Source: Zymoseptoria tritici IPO323 (Eukaryota; Ascomycota; Dothideomycetes; Mycosphaerellales; Mycosphaerellaceae). From it: a stretch of 64,000 nucleotides of DNA. Below are positions 45,958 through 58,491 of the stretch, piece by piece. Positions within the stretch are counted from its first letter, which is position 1. Every line of letters starts with the position of its first letter. The stretch is from positions 1,860,001-1,924,000 of the forward strand of contig NC_018215.1 in NCBI RefSeq assembly GCF_000219625.1, in the 5' to 3' direction. Under the pieces are notes generated by a model. It did not search any database. It saw only the letters and a program-made list of their open reading frames with translations, and was not told the DNA's origin. The position numbers were made by a program, and so were the translations under genes.

Positions 45958-48900
45958 CTACCTCCTAAACCCCGCCTGAACATCCGCCCTCGAGAACTCA
46001 ATCTCTACACTCTTCTCTCCCTCCGTAGGCGGATACACCTCCCTAACCAACTCCTCCAATCTCTCCAGCGTCTTCTCATACACTCGTTCACATTCCTTGA
46101 AAATCAAACCCGTCAGACCTCGGATCTGCGTCTCGTCGCCGGCGTCTTTGAAATGCTTGTCCACTCGCTCTCGCAGGTCGACAATACCTTGCCGCACATT
46201 CCGGGCATCGTAGCCTTCTTGTTTCTTGTGCGATCCCGTCAGGCCGCTGGGTTTGAGAGCGTTGGAGCTGTCTTTGAGGAGATGGCGGAGTGCTTTGCGG
46301 GAATAGGACGGACGGCTGGAGACGGCGGTGGGTTGGGAGGGGTTGGTTGCGAGAATTGACTCGGCGGCGTCGAGGAAGTCCTGTTCAATGTCAGTAGATA
46401 TTCTTCATCATCAGTACGTGCACAACTCACCAATAGTTTGCCCAGCGGCCTCCGCAGGACCCTCGTAACATACGCCTCCATCGCCTCCGACCTTTCCATC
46501 AACGCCCTGCCCTTCCACTCAGCCAACACTCCCTCGCGATTCCCGTCATCCACCTCCTCGATATAGTGATTCATATTCTCCAGCAGTAGAATGTAATAGT
46601 TCAACATCTCCTTCTCCTGCGCCTCCTCCACGTTGCCGACAAGCTGCTGTTTCGTCGACGGCACACCGGCGACGGGACTTTCCTTCGCGATGACTTTGAG
46701 ACTATCAAACATCGCGCGGTTGATGCGGTCGTAGGCGTCGTCAAGCAGGTTCCGGACATCCATGATGCTTGGCGCCAGGGAGTCGTAGTCGTGGCCCGCG
46801 ACGGTGGCGAAGGTGGTTTCCACGGCGGCGGAGAAGTTGGGAAATTTCCTCATGAAGGCGATGACGCCCTTGCGTTTTTTAATCTTAACTTTTGTGTCTT
46901 CGATGGCGCGGATTTGGTCGGCTACGAAGCGTTCAAAACCGGGGAGAAGTCGTTTGTCCCAGATTTGATCGATGAGGTGGAGGAGGAAAAGTTGGTTGCT
47001 GCCTTGGAGGTAGAAGCGGTGTTTGTTGAGACTGGCGAGGACGCCGACGCCTTGGATTGGATCTTCGGCCATGGACCATTCTGCCATTTTGCGAGTCTCG
47101 TCGTTGAAGACGGCGAACATCTGGTCCATTGCTGAGCTGATGTCTCGAGTGATGTCTTGGTCAGGTTCGGTGGGTTTGAAGTCTTTCAGGTTCGTGCCGG
47201 TTCTCGCGATGGGAGGGGCAGCTTCCACGGCATCGATGAAATCTTCTGTCCGCAGCGAAGTCGCATGGAAGAAATCGACGAAGAAGTTCTGCTCCCGATT
47301 GATCAAAGGCGCCATCTCGTCCATAGCCGCTGCAAAGGCCGCCGATCGCGTCAACGCACCAGGGCGCTCGGTTGGGCTCTGTGGTGTATTCAAACCAGAA
47401 GCGCCACGGAGCGTCTTTGCCAGTGTCTGCGATCTTTTGACGGTCAACTTGCGTGCTGTGGATGTCAAACCTCCACTGGCCGGATCTTCCTTCTCTTGCG
47501 TGGTGAACAGCACTTCCGCATCATCAACAGTAGCAGCTCTGGCCGTCCGTTTCCAGTTGGCAATGTTCTCTGAGAAGGCATCCTTGTACAAAGGTGACAG
47601 CCTCGTAGAGTACAATCTCATCATCGTCTTCCAAGCCGGAGCATTCATCTCCTTGGTGAAGAGAATGAGCGGGACATACATCCACAGCCCCGTCCTCACC
47701 TCAGTGAAAGCATCCTCATGCAATTTCGCCAGACCAACACCGCTGGGAGCCCGCAGTACACGGTCCTTGACCGAGTTAGTGGAAGCAGCGAATCTGCCGT
47801 CGAGGAATTGCATGAATCGCTGGCAAAAATCGGAGATCTCGCGATCATAGACCGCCTTCTTCTCGCGTAATGCGGTCATGTTCGCAGTCTCACTATCGCC
47901 CAGACCGCCTCTCGACCGAGGTCTGGAATGGCTTGTCGAGCGCATGGTGGGATCCATAGTGAGCATCGCCTGATACAATCGCACCAGACTGCTCTCCACC
48001 TCTTCAACAGAATGCGGCTGTGAGAGATCGTTGTAGCGAATCGGGTCCATGACACGCCGACCCAGCGACATCGTCTCGACGAGGTTCTGCAATTCGCTCT
48101 GTAGAAGCTTCTGGTTGGCGGACTGGACTTGCAGACCCTGAGATTGCGCTTCGATGAATGCAATGTCATCGTTCAGCGAGCTCAGCTCAACGTGGTAAAG
48201 CGTCAGAAGACCTTCCAGCTCGTCACACTCGGCAATTGCCTTGTCTAGCAGGTTGTCCACATACGCCACACGCTCCTCCCGCGCGGAGTCTGTATGCGAC
48301 AGCCAGGATCCTGCCTCCACGCGACCTTGCTCCCGGCGGATGTCATTTTCCAGAGCAGCTAAGTGCTTCGGTTGAAGTACTTCGTTACCCCAACCTGACT
48401 CAACAAGCATCGATTCGAATTCCAAGCCTTTGCCTTCTAGCAATGATCGATCAATGTCGAGCGCGGCCAGATACCTCTCATGCTGAGCACTTCTGTGCTT
48501 GATCTTGAGCTGAGGCTGAACGACCTCTCGTTCTTGTGACCGCTCCTGTTCCACTTCGATCTCTCCATCGGTAGGCGCAGCCTGGAGGTGTGACGCGTCA
48601 TCAACAAGCTCTACACTACGAACCGGTTCGTCAGGAGGCGGTCGTTCTGTCCTTTTGCGCGGAGACAGTGGCGCGCTGACTTCCACTGTGGGCGGTTCTT
48701 CGGGTCGAGTATCTGGCACAACAGCTTCCTCCACCGGTGGCGGTACATCAGATCTTTCGGAGTCTTGACGTGAAGCAGGAGCAGGCCGAGGAACGACTCC
48801 GGTGATTCCATCTGGTCCACCGGCCTGTTTTGCAAGCAAGATCTTCTCAGCGGCACCACCGGGCCTTGGCTTGAAAGCACTCGCAGCTGTTGCAGCTTTC

Positions 48901-50600
48901 TTCATTCGGTCCGCAAGTGCCTTCTTCTTGAACATAGGACCGAGACCTGGACGGAACTGCTCTCCCATCGCGTCATCTTCGCGTTTCTCTTCCGAGGGAC
49001 TCAAAGTCGGGCTTGGCTCGGAGGTTGGGGAGAAGGGCGGGGAGAAAGCACCAGGCATGACAGGCGGAGAATCCGTCTTGCTCGGCACCTGCAAAGGCGT
49101 GACGTCTGGCTCTGGGTTTCCATTTGCAGTGCCAGAAACGTTCCGTGTGTGGGTGAGCGGCGCCGGCCGCATACCTGTCTCGGAAATCCTCTGGTCTACT
49201 ATCGGTCTTCTCCTCGATCGCTCCGGAGTTGTGGGACTTCCTGGCTCTCGCGGCGACTGCGCTCGATCGATCAAATCGACGGCGGGAGATGCAGCTCTGG
49301 CGGGAGGAGTTCTAGGTCTTCCATTTTGGGCCATGTCCGCGGAGGCCAGCAGCTGTGGCGGCGGAGGGGTCGAACCGGGTTGATATTCCATGTAACGCTG
49401 TCGGGCATTCTGAAACAGGTCCACTGCAGCTGTGGGCGGCGTATTCGGCTTCCTATCGTTTTCAAGTCCAGGCTTCAATGCAGGGCTGTGGGGTCTCAAC
49501 GGAGAGGCGAATGGCTGAGTAGTCGGGGGAGCAAAAGAAGGCAGTTTTGGGCTGTCAGGAGGTGGAGCAAATGCCGAATTCTGACTCCGGGCCAGCGAAG
49601 GAGATCGATATCCCGCGGTCGCGCTGGCCGTTCCCGGTCGGTTGTCAGCTCTCGGATCTCGATCTCTGCTCTGACCGCGCAATTGTTCGGTACTAGCAAA
49701 CACGCGAGGGCCGTTCGGAGGTGGATGGCCAGGCCCAAATCTAGGAGCAGGAGAGTCATTCGGGTGCCTACTGTTCGACCTGCTGCCCGGCCGTACATCA
49801 CCAATGCTCGCCGGCGGTCCAGGGCTTTGTCTATATCGACTCCCTTCTCGGCTTTGATCTCGTTGTACAAATGGCGGTTGCGGGGGTAGAGGTACACCCT
49901 GGTCGCGCGAGCGAGATCTGGGAGGTCGTTCATTCGACAGCGGAAGAGGTTGCTGCTGTGCAACAGGTGGAGGGGCCTGTCCAGCCGCTTGCCCAAGAAT
50001 TGCTGCTCTCTCCCGCTCGTCGAATCCTCGCAGCTCTGGGACCTGTCCTTTGGTGTATTTGCGGTAAATTTTGACCACACTCGCAATGAAAAAGTCCTTC
50101 TCTTTACTCGTCCCTGCTTGCCAATAGTACGGCTTCGTGATGGTCACTGTGAAACCCACACTCCCTGCCCAAGCTCTTTGTTGCGCCTCTCGATCATCCT
50201 GCGGTGGTGTTGTCCCGGCGTAGGACTCTATCGCTGATAGCTCCTCCAGATTCCACGTCTTGCCAATGCTGAAACTGCCGTTGTTGTTCTCCCTCGCTTT
50301 GTGCATTCGCACTCTTCCCGTTGACCGTACCGCGATGATGATCAGTCTCGCCTTCTTGTTCTCTGGGCGACTGTCTGGCGGTGGTGGAGCTGAGGCGTAC
50401 TGCGCGTCCTCCTCGATTCGAATATGAGTGATGTAGGACTCGGCGAGCTGGCCATTTTGGTCGGTCTTCACGAATAGGGACTCGATCACTCTTCGTTTCT
50501 CATCCTCGAATCGTTCCGCGCGCGACATCGCAGGGTTCGTGGTGGGAGGTGTATTCATGGCCGAGCTCCCTGGTCCTGGACGTGGCGCCTGGCCGTTCAT
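45958..50600 (-). CDS. SEC3: Exocyst complex subunit Sec3
   Basis: Two exons (50600-46431, 46380-45958; 50-nt intron with GTGAGT donor and ACAG acceptor) code for 1530 residues. The ATG at 50600 is used; the codon at 50606 is TTG. Residues about 30-190 match the Sec3 N-terminal PIP2/Rho-binding PH-like domain (EDEKRRVIESLFVK, KKARLIIIAVRSTGRVRMHK, FTVTITKPYYWQAGTSKEKDFF). A long Pro/Ser-rich disordered stretch (about 200-690) follows, then coiled coil and the helical Sec3 C-terminal region (ERYLAALDIDRSLLEGKG, REISDFCQRFMQFLDGRF, NREQNFFVDFFHATSL). The second exon supplies the conserved end (DFLDAAESILATNP to DVQAGFRR). Sec3 marks exocytic sites and tethers secretory vesicles to the plasma membrane. 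Confidence 0.93.
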
Positions 50601-51062
50601 TCTCAACGGTGGAGAATGGCGAGGACGATGGGTGGCGATGGCAAGCTTCTACCGGGGATATGAATATGCGAATGCAGCAGCATGCGGCGCGACTGGACAT
50701 GCGCAGGTCGTACTGGATGCGCTGCTCAGCGCCAGCTTGGCCGGCGGATTGCGGTGACGTGTTGGCAATGCCGTCGCTGCTCGAGGAACTCGAGCATGTG
50801 CGTGGGCGGAGTATTAGACACAAGTACAGTACAGTCGCTCAACTTGCGAGCAGAAACAATCAATTGAATGGCAGACGGGGTTCTCGAGAAGTGAAGTCGT
50901 TCGGTATACGAGAACCGCGTCTCCTTTGGACTTCCGGCCGGCTTCAAGCTCTTCGGCAGCTGCCAAGCTTGGAAGCATAAAAGAGACATGCGCTGTGGAG
51001 AATAATCCTCACATCTACATACTCTACATGGAACGATCACTCAAACCACATCTATCAAAATC

Positions 51063-52080
51063 CTACAGAGCCGCCGCCGCCTGAACGGCCTCATCAATCT
51101 TGCCCTCCAGATTCGCCCCGGTCACCCTCTCCAACACAACCACAAACGCCCTCCTCTTCTTCTCGTTCTCATCTTTCCCCGCCAGTCCCTTTGTATTCAA
51201 TCCCTTCCAATTCTCCTCAATCACCTTCTCCAGCTCCTCCGCCTCCTGCGGTAATCCGAAACTTTTCAAGGCCAACCCGGTCCGTCCATCCACAAATGGA
51301 AACCCCTCCGTCCACAACCACTGCACCCTCCTCAAGAAGATGTCCAGGCCTGTCCCGCCGAGGCCCTTGATACCATCCTTCAACCCCTTCAGCGCTTCGT
51401 CTACGTCCTTGCCATCCATCAACTTCCCCAATTTCTCTCCCTTCGCATCCCCACTACTCGTAAACTGCTCCAATACCACCTCCGCCAGACCTCCGATCTG
51501 CTCCGCCGTCTTGCGATTATGCTGCGTCTTGGCATCATACAGCGCTTGCAGCCTCTTCTCCTCACCGGCATCTTTGACCGCCTTCGCCGACGTGAAGTTA
51601 TACGGATCGTTCAACAAAGTGCGGATGGAGCGCAGGCCAAGCATGTGAGAAATCGGGCGGGACAGAATCACGGCACAGAGGAGTTCTTCGAAGGGATTCA
51701 TGACGGCGGTAGAGTAGGTGCGGAAGCTCTTAGGGCGGGACTTCAGATCCTGGCTCTCGTCGTCTGGGCGGCATAGTTCTTCTGCTTCGCTGGAGAGCAG
51801 GTAGTTTAGGAGCTGCTCATGAGTTGGCTGAGACTTGGTTCCGCCGCGTCCTGATTTGCGGGATGCTTTAGAGGGTTGTTCAGACTTGGTTGGAGCATGT
51901 TTCCGTTTTTTTGGACGAGTTTTGTTCGGCTGCTGGTTTGGTGTCTTCTTTCTTATCTTCCTTCTGAGGATCTTCAGCTTCAGCTTCGTCTGGAGCTTGC
52001 TTGACGTCCTCGTTGGAAGCCTGCTCCTCTTCCGTTGGTTTCTTCGCCTTTGGCTGAGCTGCCTTTTTCTTTGGAGCCAT
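51063..52080 (-). CDS. HhH-GPD DNA glycosylase-like protein, frameshifted at an A7 run
   Basis: Two overlapping frames make one plausible gene. Frame A starts at the ATG at 52080 (MAPKKKAAQPKAKKPTEEEQ), is Lys/Glu-rich, and stops at about 51880. Frame B carries the conserved part down to 51063. They meet at seven consecutive A residues on the minus strand (51906-51912): one A fewer would make a continuous 338-residue frame. The C-terminal domain (about 110-338) looks like a helix-hairpin-helix glycosylase fold: PFEELLCAVILSRPISHMLG, the hairpin GIKGLGGTGLDIFLRR, and FVDGRTGLALKSFGLP, where the Asp stands at the catalytic position of the usual VDTHV motif. The base-excision role is inferred from the fold. 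An error or a real mutation in the run are both possible. Confidence 0.6.
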
Positions 52081-54102
52081 GATCTAGAATCTTGCTTCTG
52101 CAACAACTTCACTGCAGATTGAATGGAAGCAAAGCCATCGGAAGGAAAGTAAACACGAGTTGCTTCTTAGCTCTGGCTGAACCTACCGTCGGTAGATTAT
52201 GTCATAGACGTGTCAGGGACCTCAACGCCTTCTTTCGCCCGGCGACCTCACGTCCAGAAATCATCTTCTGCTAAAACATCATGGAAAAGCACGAGCATGT
52301 CGACGACATTGTTCTGCGATGAAAATCAGATCGCCACGAGCAGCTCAGGAGCATGAAGCTGTAGCCAAGACATGGATCCAATCTGCAGGGGAGATGCACC
52401 AAGACAAATGTCATCTTCCTCGTCAAAATGATGAACGTGAAGCTTGATAGCCCTTGCCACTCCTGTGTTTCTTCCCTATCTTCTAGCTCTCTTCTCTCCA
52501 CTCCATAGCCTTGAACCTTACGAGACAATGGCCATGATCTCGGCCAATCGAACTCTCCTTCGAGCAAAAAGTGGGGCAACGGCAGCATACAACCAACACT
52601 GAACTACGGAAGTGCCAATTCTTCACCAACACGAGCATCCTGAGTTCTGATTCATGGCTGATCGGAAGGATCCCAGTTCACAAGTCAGTGGACAAGGGCC
52701 TCCTGTTCATTCCTCTCACGACCTCTTTAGGATCACCGCGCACGGGAATTAGTGCTGACGCCGGCATTTCAATCGACGCGCTCGGGCAATTTTTGACAGG
52801 CTCTCGAATGTGCACCGGTCCGAAGCTGTTATCATCATCGGCGTGAGAAGGAGACTACTTCTTTCTCTTGGGTCCAGCGTCTTCAGAAGCCAGGCCCAGA
52901 CACATTCTTGACCATGATCGTAGACGGCATTTCGCAGAGCTCGTCGAGGCCCTGCGGTGACCAGACGGTCCAGACCTGGGAAATGAGCTGACAGGACCGA
53001 AGCAGCTGACTAGGCGCAGCAGCTCTGGCCGCGGTCAGTGGTGCCATCACTCACGCGAGCTCACAACCCCAGGACTGAGTTTGAACACCAACATGTGTCC
53101 CTGAGGGAGACATCGATACTTCCGCTTTCCCGAGACTATGCAAGTTCGAAAAATTATTGATGTGCGCCCGACGAAGACAGCGAAGACGTATTCGAGGAGG
53201 AAGTTTCGTCTCTAGCATCATGTAATATCCAGCTGGTGGCTGGACAGGACTACGAAGTTCAGCGATTTCAACGCGTTGGACGGATCAACGTCTGAAGCGT
53301 GTCCAAGCTTCATGGCCTGATCGCCATGGGCCAAACACGAGTCCGCCCCTGGCATGCCTCCTGGCCCTGTCAAGACGACGAGTCGTGAGATCCGTCCGAT
53401 GCGCTCAGGTTTCCGCATTCCGCATTCGGAAATCACCGTCTCACTCAACTCCCAACGTTGTCAAATCGAATGGCAATGTGGACATGACCGCCGTCTGTGA
53501 ACTAGTGTGAGACTCTCGCCAATCTTGTATGGTACGCAGGACACAATATATAGTGGACAAGCTGTAGAAGCATCGAAATCGTCGAGAAATTACGAGCAGC
53601 ACATCTCGTCCTCAAGGATTGGCTTCTGTTCGGCTTGATCTGACTTTGCTGGGGTCCGTGGGATTCGATTACCTGTGTGCAGCACCCTCGTGGACAAGGA
53701 CTCAGACGCCTTGACCCTGTATCGATGGGATGAGCTTTCCGGAGCAGAAAAGGAGAAGTACGAGTCCATCAAGGGAACTTGGAAAGTGTGCTTGAGACGC
53801 GTTATAAGCGCATCCGTTCCTCTTTCCATTCCTCTTCTCTTTCCTCCACTCCAATCCTCTCGACTTCGCAATCAGCTTTCACAAGGTACTACTCATCACA
53901 TCATCTCTCCGCTTTGCACTGCCTCTGCTTACACATTCGTTCCAGATCACGCCAACTCGATTCGGTTACCAGCCAGACTCTTCTCGACATCGCAGTCAGC
54001 TTTCACAAGGTACGGCCCATCACCTTGCCTTCTCCGACTTCCACTGCTTCGGCTCACACATCGTGCAGTGCAAATCACTTCGACGCACCCGAATTCCTCA
54101 AA
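52081..54102. other. 2-kb gene-poor interval upstream of the small secreted protein gene
   Basis: No gene with recognisable domains is seen. Its last 250 bases contain an imperfect tandem duplication and likely form the promoter and leader of the cysteine-rich protein gene at 54103. Confidence 0.5.
53858..54083. repeat. Imperfect tandem duplication, unit about 124 bp
   Basis: The segment starting CTCGACTTCGCAATCAGCTT at about 53860 recurs about 124 bp downstream as CTCGACATCGCAGTCAGCTT, followed in both copies by TCACAAGGTAC, CATCAC, CCACTGC/GCACTGC, TTCGGCTCACACAT/TCTGCTTACACATT. The second copy ends about 20 bp before the start of the small secreted protein gene, so both copies probably lie in its leader or promoter. 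Confidence 0.75.
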
Positions 54103-54316
54103 ATGCGCTTCACCATCCTCATCGCCGCAATTATCGGCTTCGCCGTCGCGATCATGGATGACTGTACTCCCGGCACGAGGTGCTGTACCGGAACGGTACA
54201 CTTTCGGGGCCAGACGTTTTGTACGGGTCGTTCCATTTGGTATGACCTAACATCTCCTTTTTCTTATATCTTGACTGACACAATCGAACAGCAATGACCT
54301 CGGGCGATGCAACTAG
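54103..54316 (+). CDS. Small secreted cysteine-rich protein (effector-like)
   Basis: Two exons (54103-54239, 54292-54316; 52-nt intron with GTATGA donor, TTGACTGACA branch region and ACAG acceptor) give a 53-residue protein. Residues 1-17 are a signal peptide (MRFTILIAAIIGFAVAI). The mature ~35 residues contain six cysteines at 21, 27, 28, 40, 46 and 52, an arrangement C-x5-CC-x11-C-x5-C-x5-C that allows three disulfides. Splicing brings in the last cysteine and the proper end (SICNDLGRCN); unspliced, the frame runs into a non-cysteine tail. Size, signal and Cys content are those of fungal secreted effectors or antimicrobial peptides. No family is recognised; function is not claimed. Confidence 0.65.
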
Positions 54317-55937
54317 CAGTATTAACACAGCAAGCCCGCCACATCGAGACGACCTTCGAGAGACTACACCATTCAAGAGCTGTGCTTGGCGCCACAGAGG
54401 CGGAAGGACCTCGGGTGTGGAAAGGAAGTGCAAGTCCTCCGAAGGGGCTTGCAGGGTGTGTGCGAGAGCAAGGTCATTCGTTTGTTTCTTTTGTAGAACT
54501 TGTTGGAGGAATTTGGGGGTTTGTCTTTGCTTTTCTTTCTTGATTCTTGAACACACTGCTGGAGGGTACCTCATCACGTTCCCGAGGAGAGCAGTCTTGT
54601 CCACGCCGGGTTTGGACTTGACCGGCAATTTTTCGGTCCTCTTTTTGACAGCTGAGTCGATCCTTCAATACAAAGCTCGTTGGGCCTGAAATGTCTTCAG
54701 TTCGTGACAGGTGTACCTTTGTGTCGGCCAGATGCGAGCTGTTGTAACCACGTTGACCGCGTGAAGACGATCATCCGACCTGCTTCTGCCCTAGAATTCG
54801 ACAGAGCATGCGCGTGGATGTCCAATCCAAGGTGAATCTATCAGGCGATGCTCGATTCGACCGATAACTTAGATCCAGATCAGGCTTCTTGTTGGTGTGG
54901 TGGGGTTGGTGGCTATGGTTGGTGTGGTTAATGGTTGGTTTGGTGAGCACTCGCTGGCCGTTTGGTTAGTGTTGGTTAGACTCATTCGCCACCTGGTAAC
55001 CAGCCGGGAACAGCTCCGCGGCTAATCGGACGCGGGCAACGAGGGCAACGAGGGCGGCGAGGTGAAGATGATGTCTAAGGAATGCATAGAGGACTTAGGG
55101 TTGTCATTTCGAGCGGGAATTTAGGCGTCGAAACGACGTCGTCTCCCTTCCCAAAACGCATCATTTTGGCCCCCAAATTCCTTATGTAATCTGGTGTATA
55201 CCACTGGTGCAGTTGGTAAGGACTGCCCGGCCTGTTGGTTGGTGGTGGTGGAGACCGGTTTCCCATTGGTAACCAGACCAACAAGAAGCCTGATCCAGAT
55301 CCGAAAAACGTCTGTGGGTTGTAGCGTTGAAAGGACGTTTGAGATCAAAGCAAGGTCTCTGCGACAACGGACGGATTAGAGATTCCTGCTGCCGACACTG
55401 CAGGATTCAACGACGAGTCAACAAAGAAGAGCTGCTCAGGCATGTGCGAGCATCCTCTCCGCTCCTATTCGAGGATATGCGGCCAGGTCCTGTGCCTGAG
55501 AGCACTGCCGGTGAGGTTGCAGAAGCGGTCCAAGGCTGAGATCTCGTTACACCGTCAAATCTGTGTCCCGAGATCGATTCGCACGACTCGTTGTGTTCGA
55601 GGACGATGAGCGGGCATTCCACACACTCGGTCAATCCCAATTGGGACACCTTCATTGGACCTGGACACAGCTGTAACCAGAGCCTAGATCAACTGCAGGG
55701 AGCGCTCCACCCGCTCGAGTTCAAGCAATTCGAGTCATCACTTGGCATGGCAGGCTCGGGAGTTCGAAACGAGTCGATGCAGGACACTGGACGACGGTAT
55801 GCGATATGCAGATATAGCAAAAGTGCCAAGCACACGACTCCTCGAAGTGCCTCCGAAGCCGAACCATCCAGAATTGTGACCAAGAGCTCAATCAATTGAA
55901 TCACCATACTCCCTCCCTTTATCCCTTACCAATAAAC
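54317..55937. other. 1.6-kb interval without a supported gene
   Basis: Short frames only. A GGT/TGG-rich simple stretch lies at about 54893-54950 (repeats of GGTTGG and GGTGTGG). Confidence 0.5.
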
Positions 55938-56421
55938 TCAACCAGTCGCGCCCCAAGACCACTTCCCCGAAGTGATATCCCTCAGCGCTCCCCATTGCTT
56001 CCACTCCTCATTGACCCTTACCTGCGTTCTCAACCAAGCGAGTCGACCCTCAGGAGGTTCCGTCACGTTCGGCAGCCACTCGCCGGCTTCATCTCTACCG
56101 CTCACACGATCAGCGCCATCCAACAAAACCTCGACAGTGCATTCGCTGTTGATCTTTGTGCGATACGAAGACTACTCACTTCGCCCAATGATTCACATAG
56201 TCCCTCTGCGACATGGCAAACATCTGCGGTTTCTGATCGGTCTTATGGCTGGCTTTACTTCGCACTTTGTCGACGAAGTTGAGTTTTTGAGAAGGATCGA
56301 TGTATTCTGCGATTGTGATGGGGATGTGGACAAAGCCGTTTTGGTCCATGTAGCCGGGATGGGGGATGTCGAGGTTGTTGTGGATAGCAATGGGGTTGTG
56401 GGAGGCGTAGACTCCGGCCAT
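55938..56421 (-). CDS. Hypothetical small protein with a probable very short intron
   Basis: The ATG at 56421 (MAGVYASHNPIAIHNNLDIP) opens an 81-codon frame; a second frame coding for ECTVEVLLDGADRVSG to SGKWSWGATG lies just downstream on the same strand. Removing 34 nt (56146-56179, GTGAGT donor, ACAG acceptor) joins them in phase into 149 residues. Both halves have ordinary coding composition and no low complexity. A 34-nt intron is shorter than any other here (48 nt or more), so the model is uncertain. No domain is recognised; no signal peptide or membrane helix is visible. Confidence 0.45.
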
Positions 56422-57837
56422 GATTGCTGTGTTTTTCTTTTCGGTGTTGCGGTGGAGATGAAGTTGCTTGTATTAGTCGTGCTGGTGTTTGTGTTGCTGA
56501 AGAGCGAGTAGGCGCAACATATTTGACTTGTTGTGTGCGCGATTTCAAGGTTGGTCGTGGCTAAGGTCCGGGTCATGCGCTCGTTTTTAAGGTTTTGTGG
56601 ACCAACGCCTAGTACCATACGTCCCGACGCTTCGCCGGGGTAGGTCTCGACTGCGAAGACGTTCTGGGGCAAGCAATGCCATCAGGATTAGAAAGGTAAG
56701 GTGGATGACTGTAGATGTTGCCGCCCTTTGAGCACATAGGAAGGTTCTGCTCGGAACTTGGAGGGACGCTACACAATCGAGTCGACCAGCGAAGCGATGG
56801 CAGTAGTCGCATGTGCTCAGCATAAAAGCCGGAGTGTGAACTAACACTTACTTGTTGCGCGGGGGATTGAGGGTCGGAGCAAGAGATCCGGAATGTCGGA
56901 GAGAGCAGATGTGCCACCGAGATGATGCAGGGTGCGACTGTGAGTCAAAAGGAAGTGCAGCTCAAGCAGGTACCGACAGTCGCACCGATCTTGTCCGAGC
57001 AGATCTTGCCAGGTACAGTGGAAGGCCGATGATGAATGCACATCACATGGCCGAGTGTCTGTCTTGGACTGGGTCGTGCGGTCGTCAAATTGGAGATTCG
57101 TACTGCTTGTCGAGTACCGGCAGGTCAGGTGCTTGACTGGTGTCGGCGAAATCAAAGAGGCCGCGAGTGCGCACATTACCTCGAGTCAGCTGATCCAGCT
57201 GCGATCATGGTCTAGAAGACGCGGGTAGTAGATGTGAAGCCAAGCAGATGTCGTCAGATTGTGTGTCGATAGCAGAGAGAAAGATCTCCGCCTGCTTCGG
57301 TCCGACAATCGAGTCACCACTTGGCGTGCATGCAAGAGCTCGGTGACTCGAACTGGGATCGGCGAACCATCATCACAACAGCTGTATGCATCATGCAGGC
57401 AAAGCGAGTGCCGAGCATGTGACTCCCATCCAAGACCGAGAAGCATTGTAAGATACCTTCGAAAGTCCCTCCGGCGCCGAAGCCGAGAGAGCGGCGCAGT
57501 CGCATGTTGGAATCTCGAGCTGATGTCAGTGGACAAGACAGTGGGTCAGCATAGTTCCGACTAGCGATGCTTGCTCTGCGATGGAAGGCTTGATCGAAGC
57601 GTCAGTCCACCAGTAAGAGGTGGTCACGCGGTGCATTGGAGGGAATTGATAGTGGTAGGGCTGTGCATGGTATGCATGTGCATGTGCATGAGTGGCTCGA
57701 CGAATCCACGGACGATGAGGTAAATATCGACCGGTGTGAACGGGTGGAGTCAACAGCGGGTGTTGCGTGAGGCCAAGGATAACGTTGGAGCGAGATCTGT
57801 CGATGCGATCTGGACCTGCACGACGGCGACGACGGTA
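56422..57837. other. 1.4-kb interval up to the transposon
   Basis: Several short frames, none with a domain or convincing exon structure. The interval ends at the TA target site of the transposon relic. Confidence 0.5.
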
Positions 57838-57869
57838 CCTCCGAGGAGGCTAAAGTCTGAATCCTTGGC
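57838..57869 (+). repeat. Left terminal inverted repeat of the DNA transposon
   Basis: These 32 bp, beginning CCTCCGAGGAGGCTAAAGTC, are the inverse of 60008-60039 with two mismatches. The preceding dinucleotide is TA. Confidence 0.92.
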
Positions 57870-58491
57870 ACAACACTATGTTTATAGCTCTGGATTTCAA
57901 AAGGTGTTGTTATTGCTCTATCTATCTACTGTCCTTGTATCTGTTGCTAAACGGTGGATTAGCATGCCTTACACTATTGCACAGCCCTTAGAAGTATCGT
58001 ATCGCTGTCCTCTTCTTTACGTAGCTATTAAATTCCTCGTTATTATACTACACTAATTCTATTATTTGTTTAGCTTCCTTCTGCGTTGCCTTGCTCGCAC
58101 TAGTAACTAAGAGCTAATAGGGTCTAAGGAGCCTCTTCTAATCCTTATAGAGGTATTCGATAGGATTAAGGTTAGGTAAATTAGTCGGTGTATTAATAAA
58201 TCGAATGCCTCTTACCTCGATCTTAGGTACTAATAACTTACGAGCCTTGTAGTAAACACCGACGTTGTCCTCGTAGATAAAGATGTCCTTACCTTAGTTT
58301 ATATTACGTACTGCCTCGTAGTAGGGGAAGAGCCTCTTTTAATATACCTCGAATATATACTATACGAAGTTAATACTACCCTTCTTATTATTACGCTTAA
58401 GGGGATCGTATACGTATAGCCGAGCGGTAGTAATAGCTCGCTTCTTATGTCGATATTACGACCGAGGAAGTAAGGCATTAAAGGTGTTAAC

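Noticed and set aside
46791..47850. Plus-strand frames of 114 and 275 codons inside SEC3
   Set aside because: They are antisense to conserved Sec3 C-terminal sequence and show no independent features.
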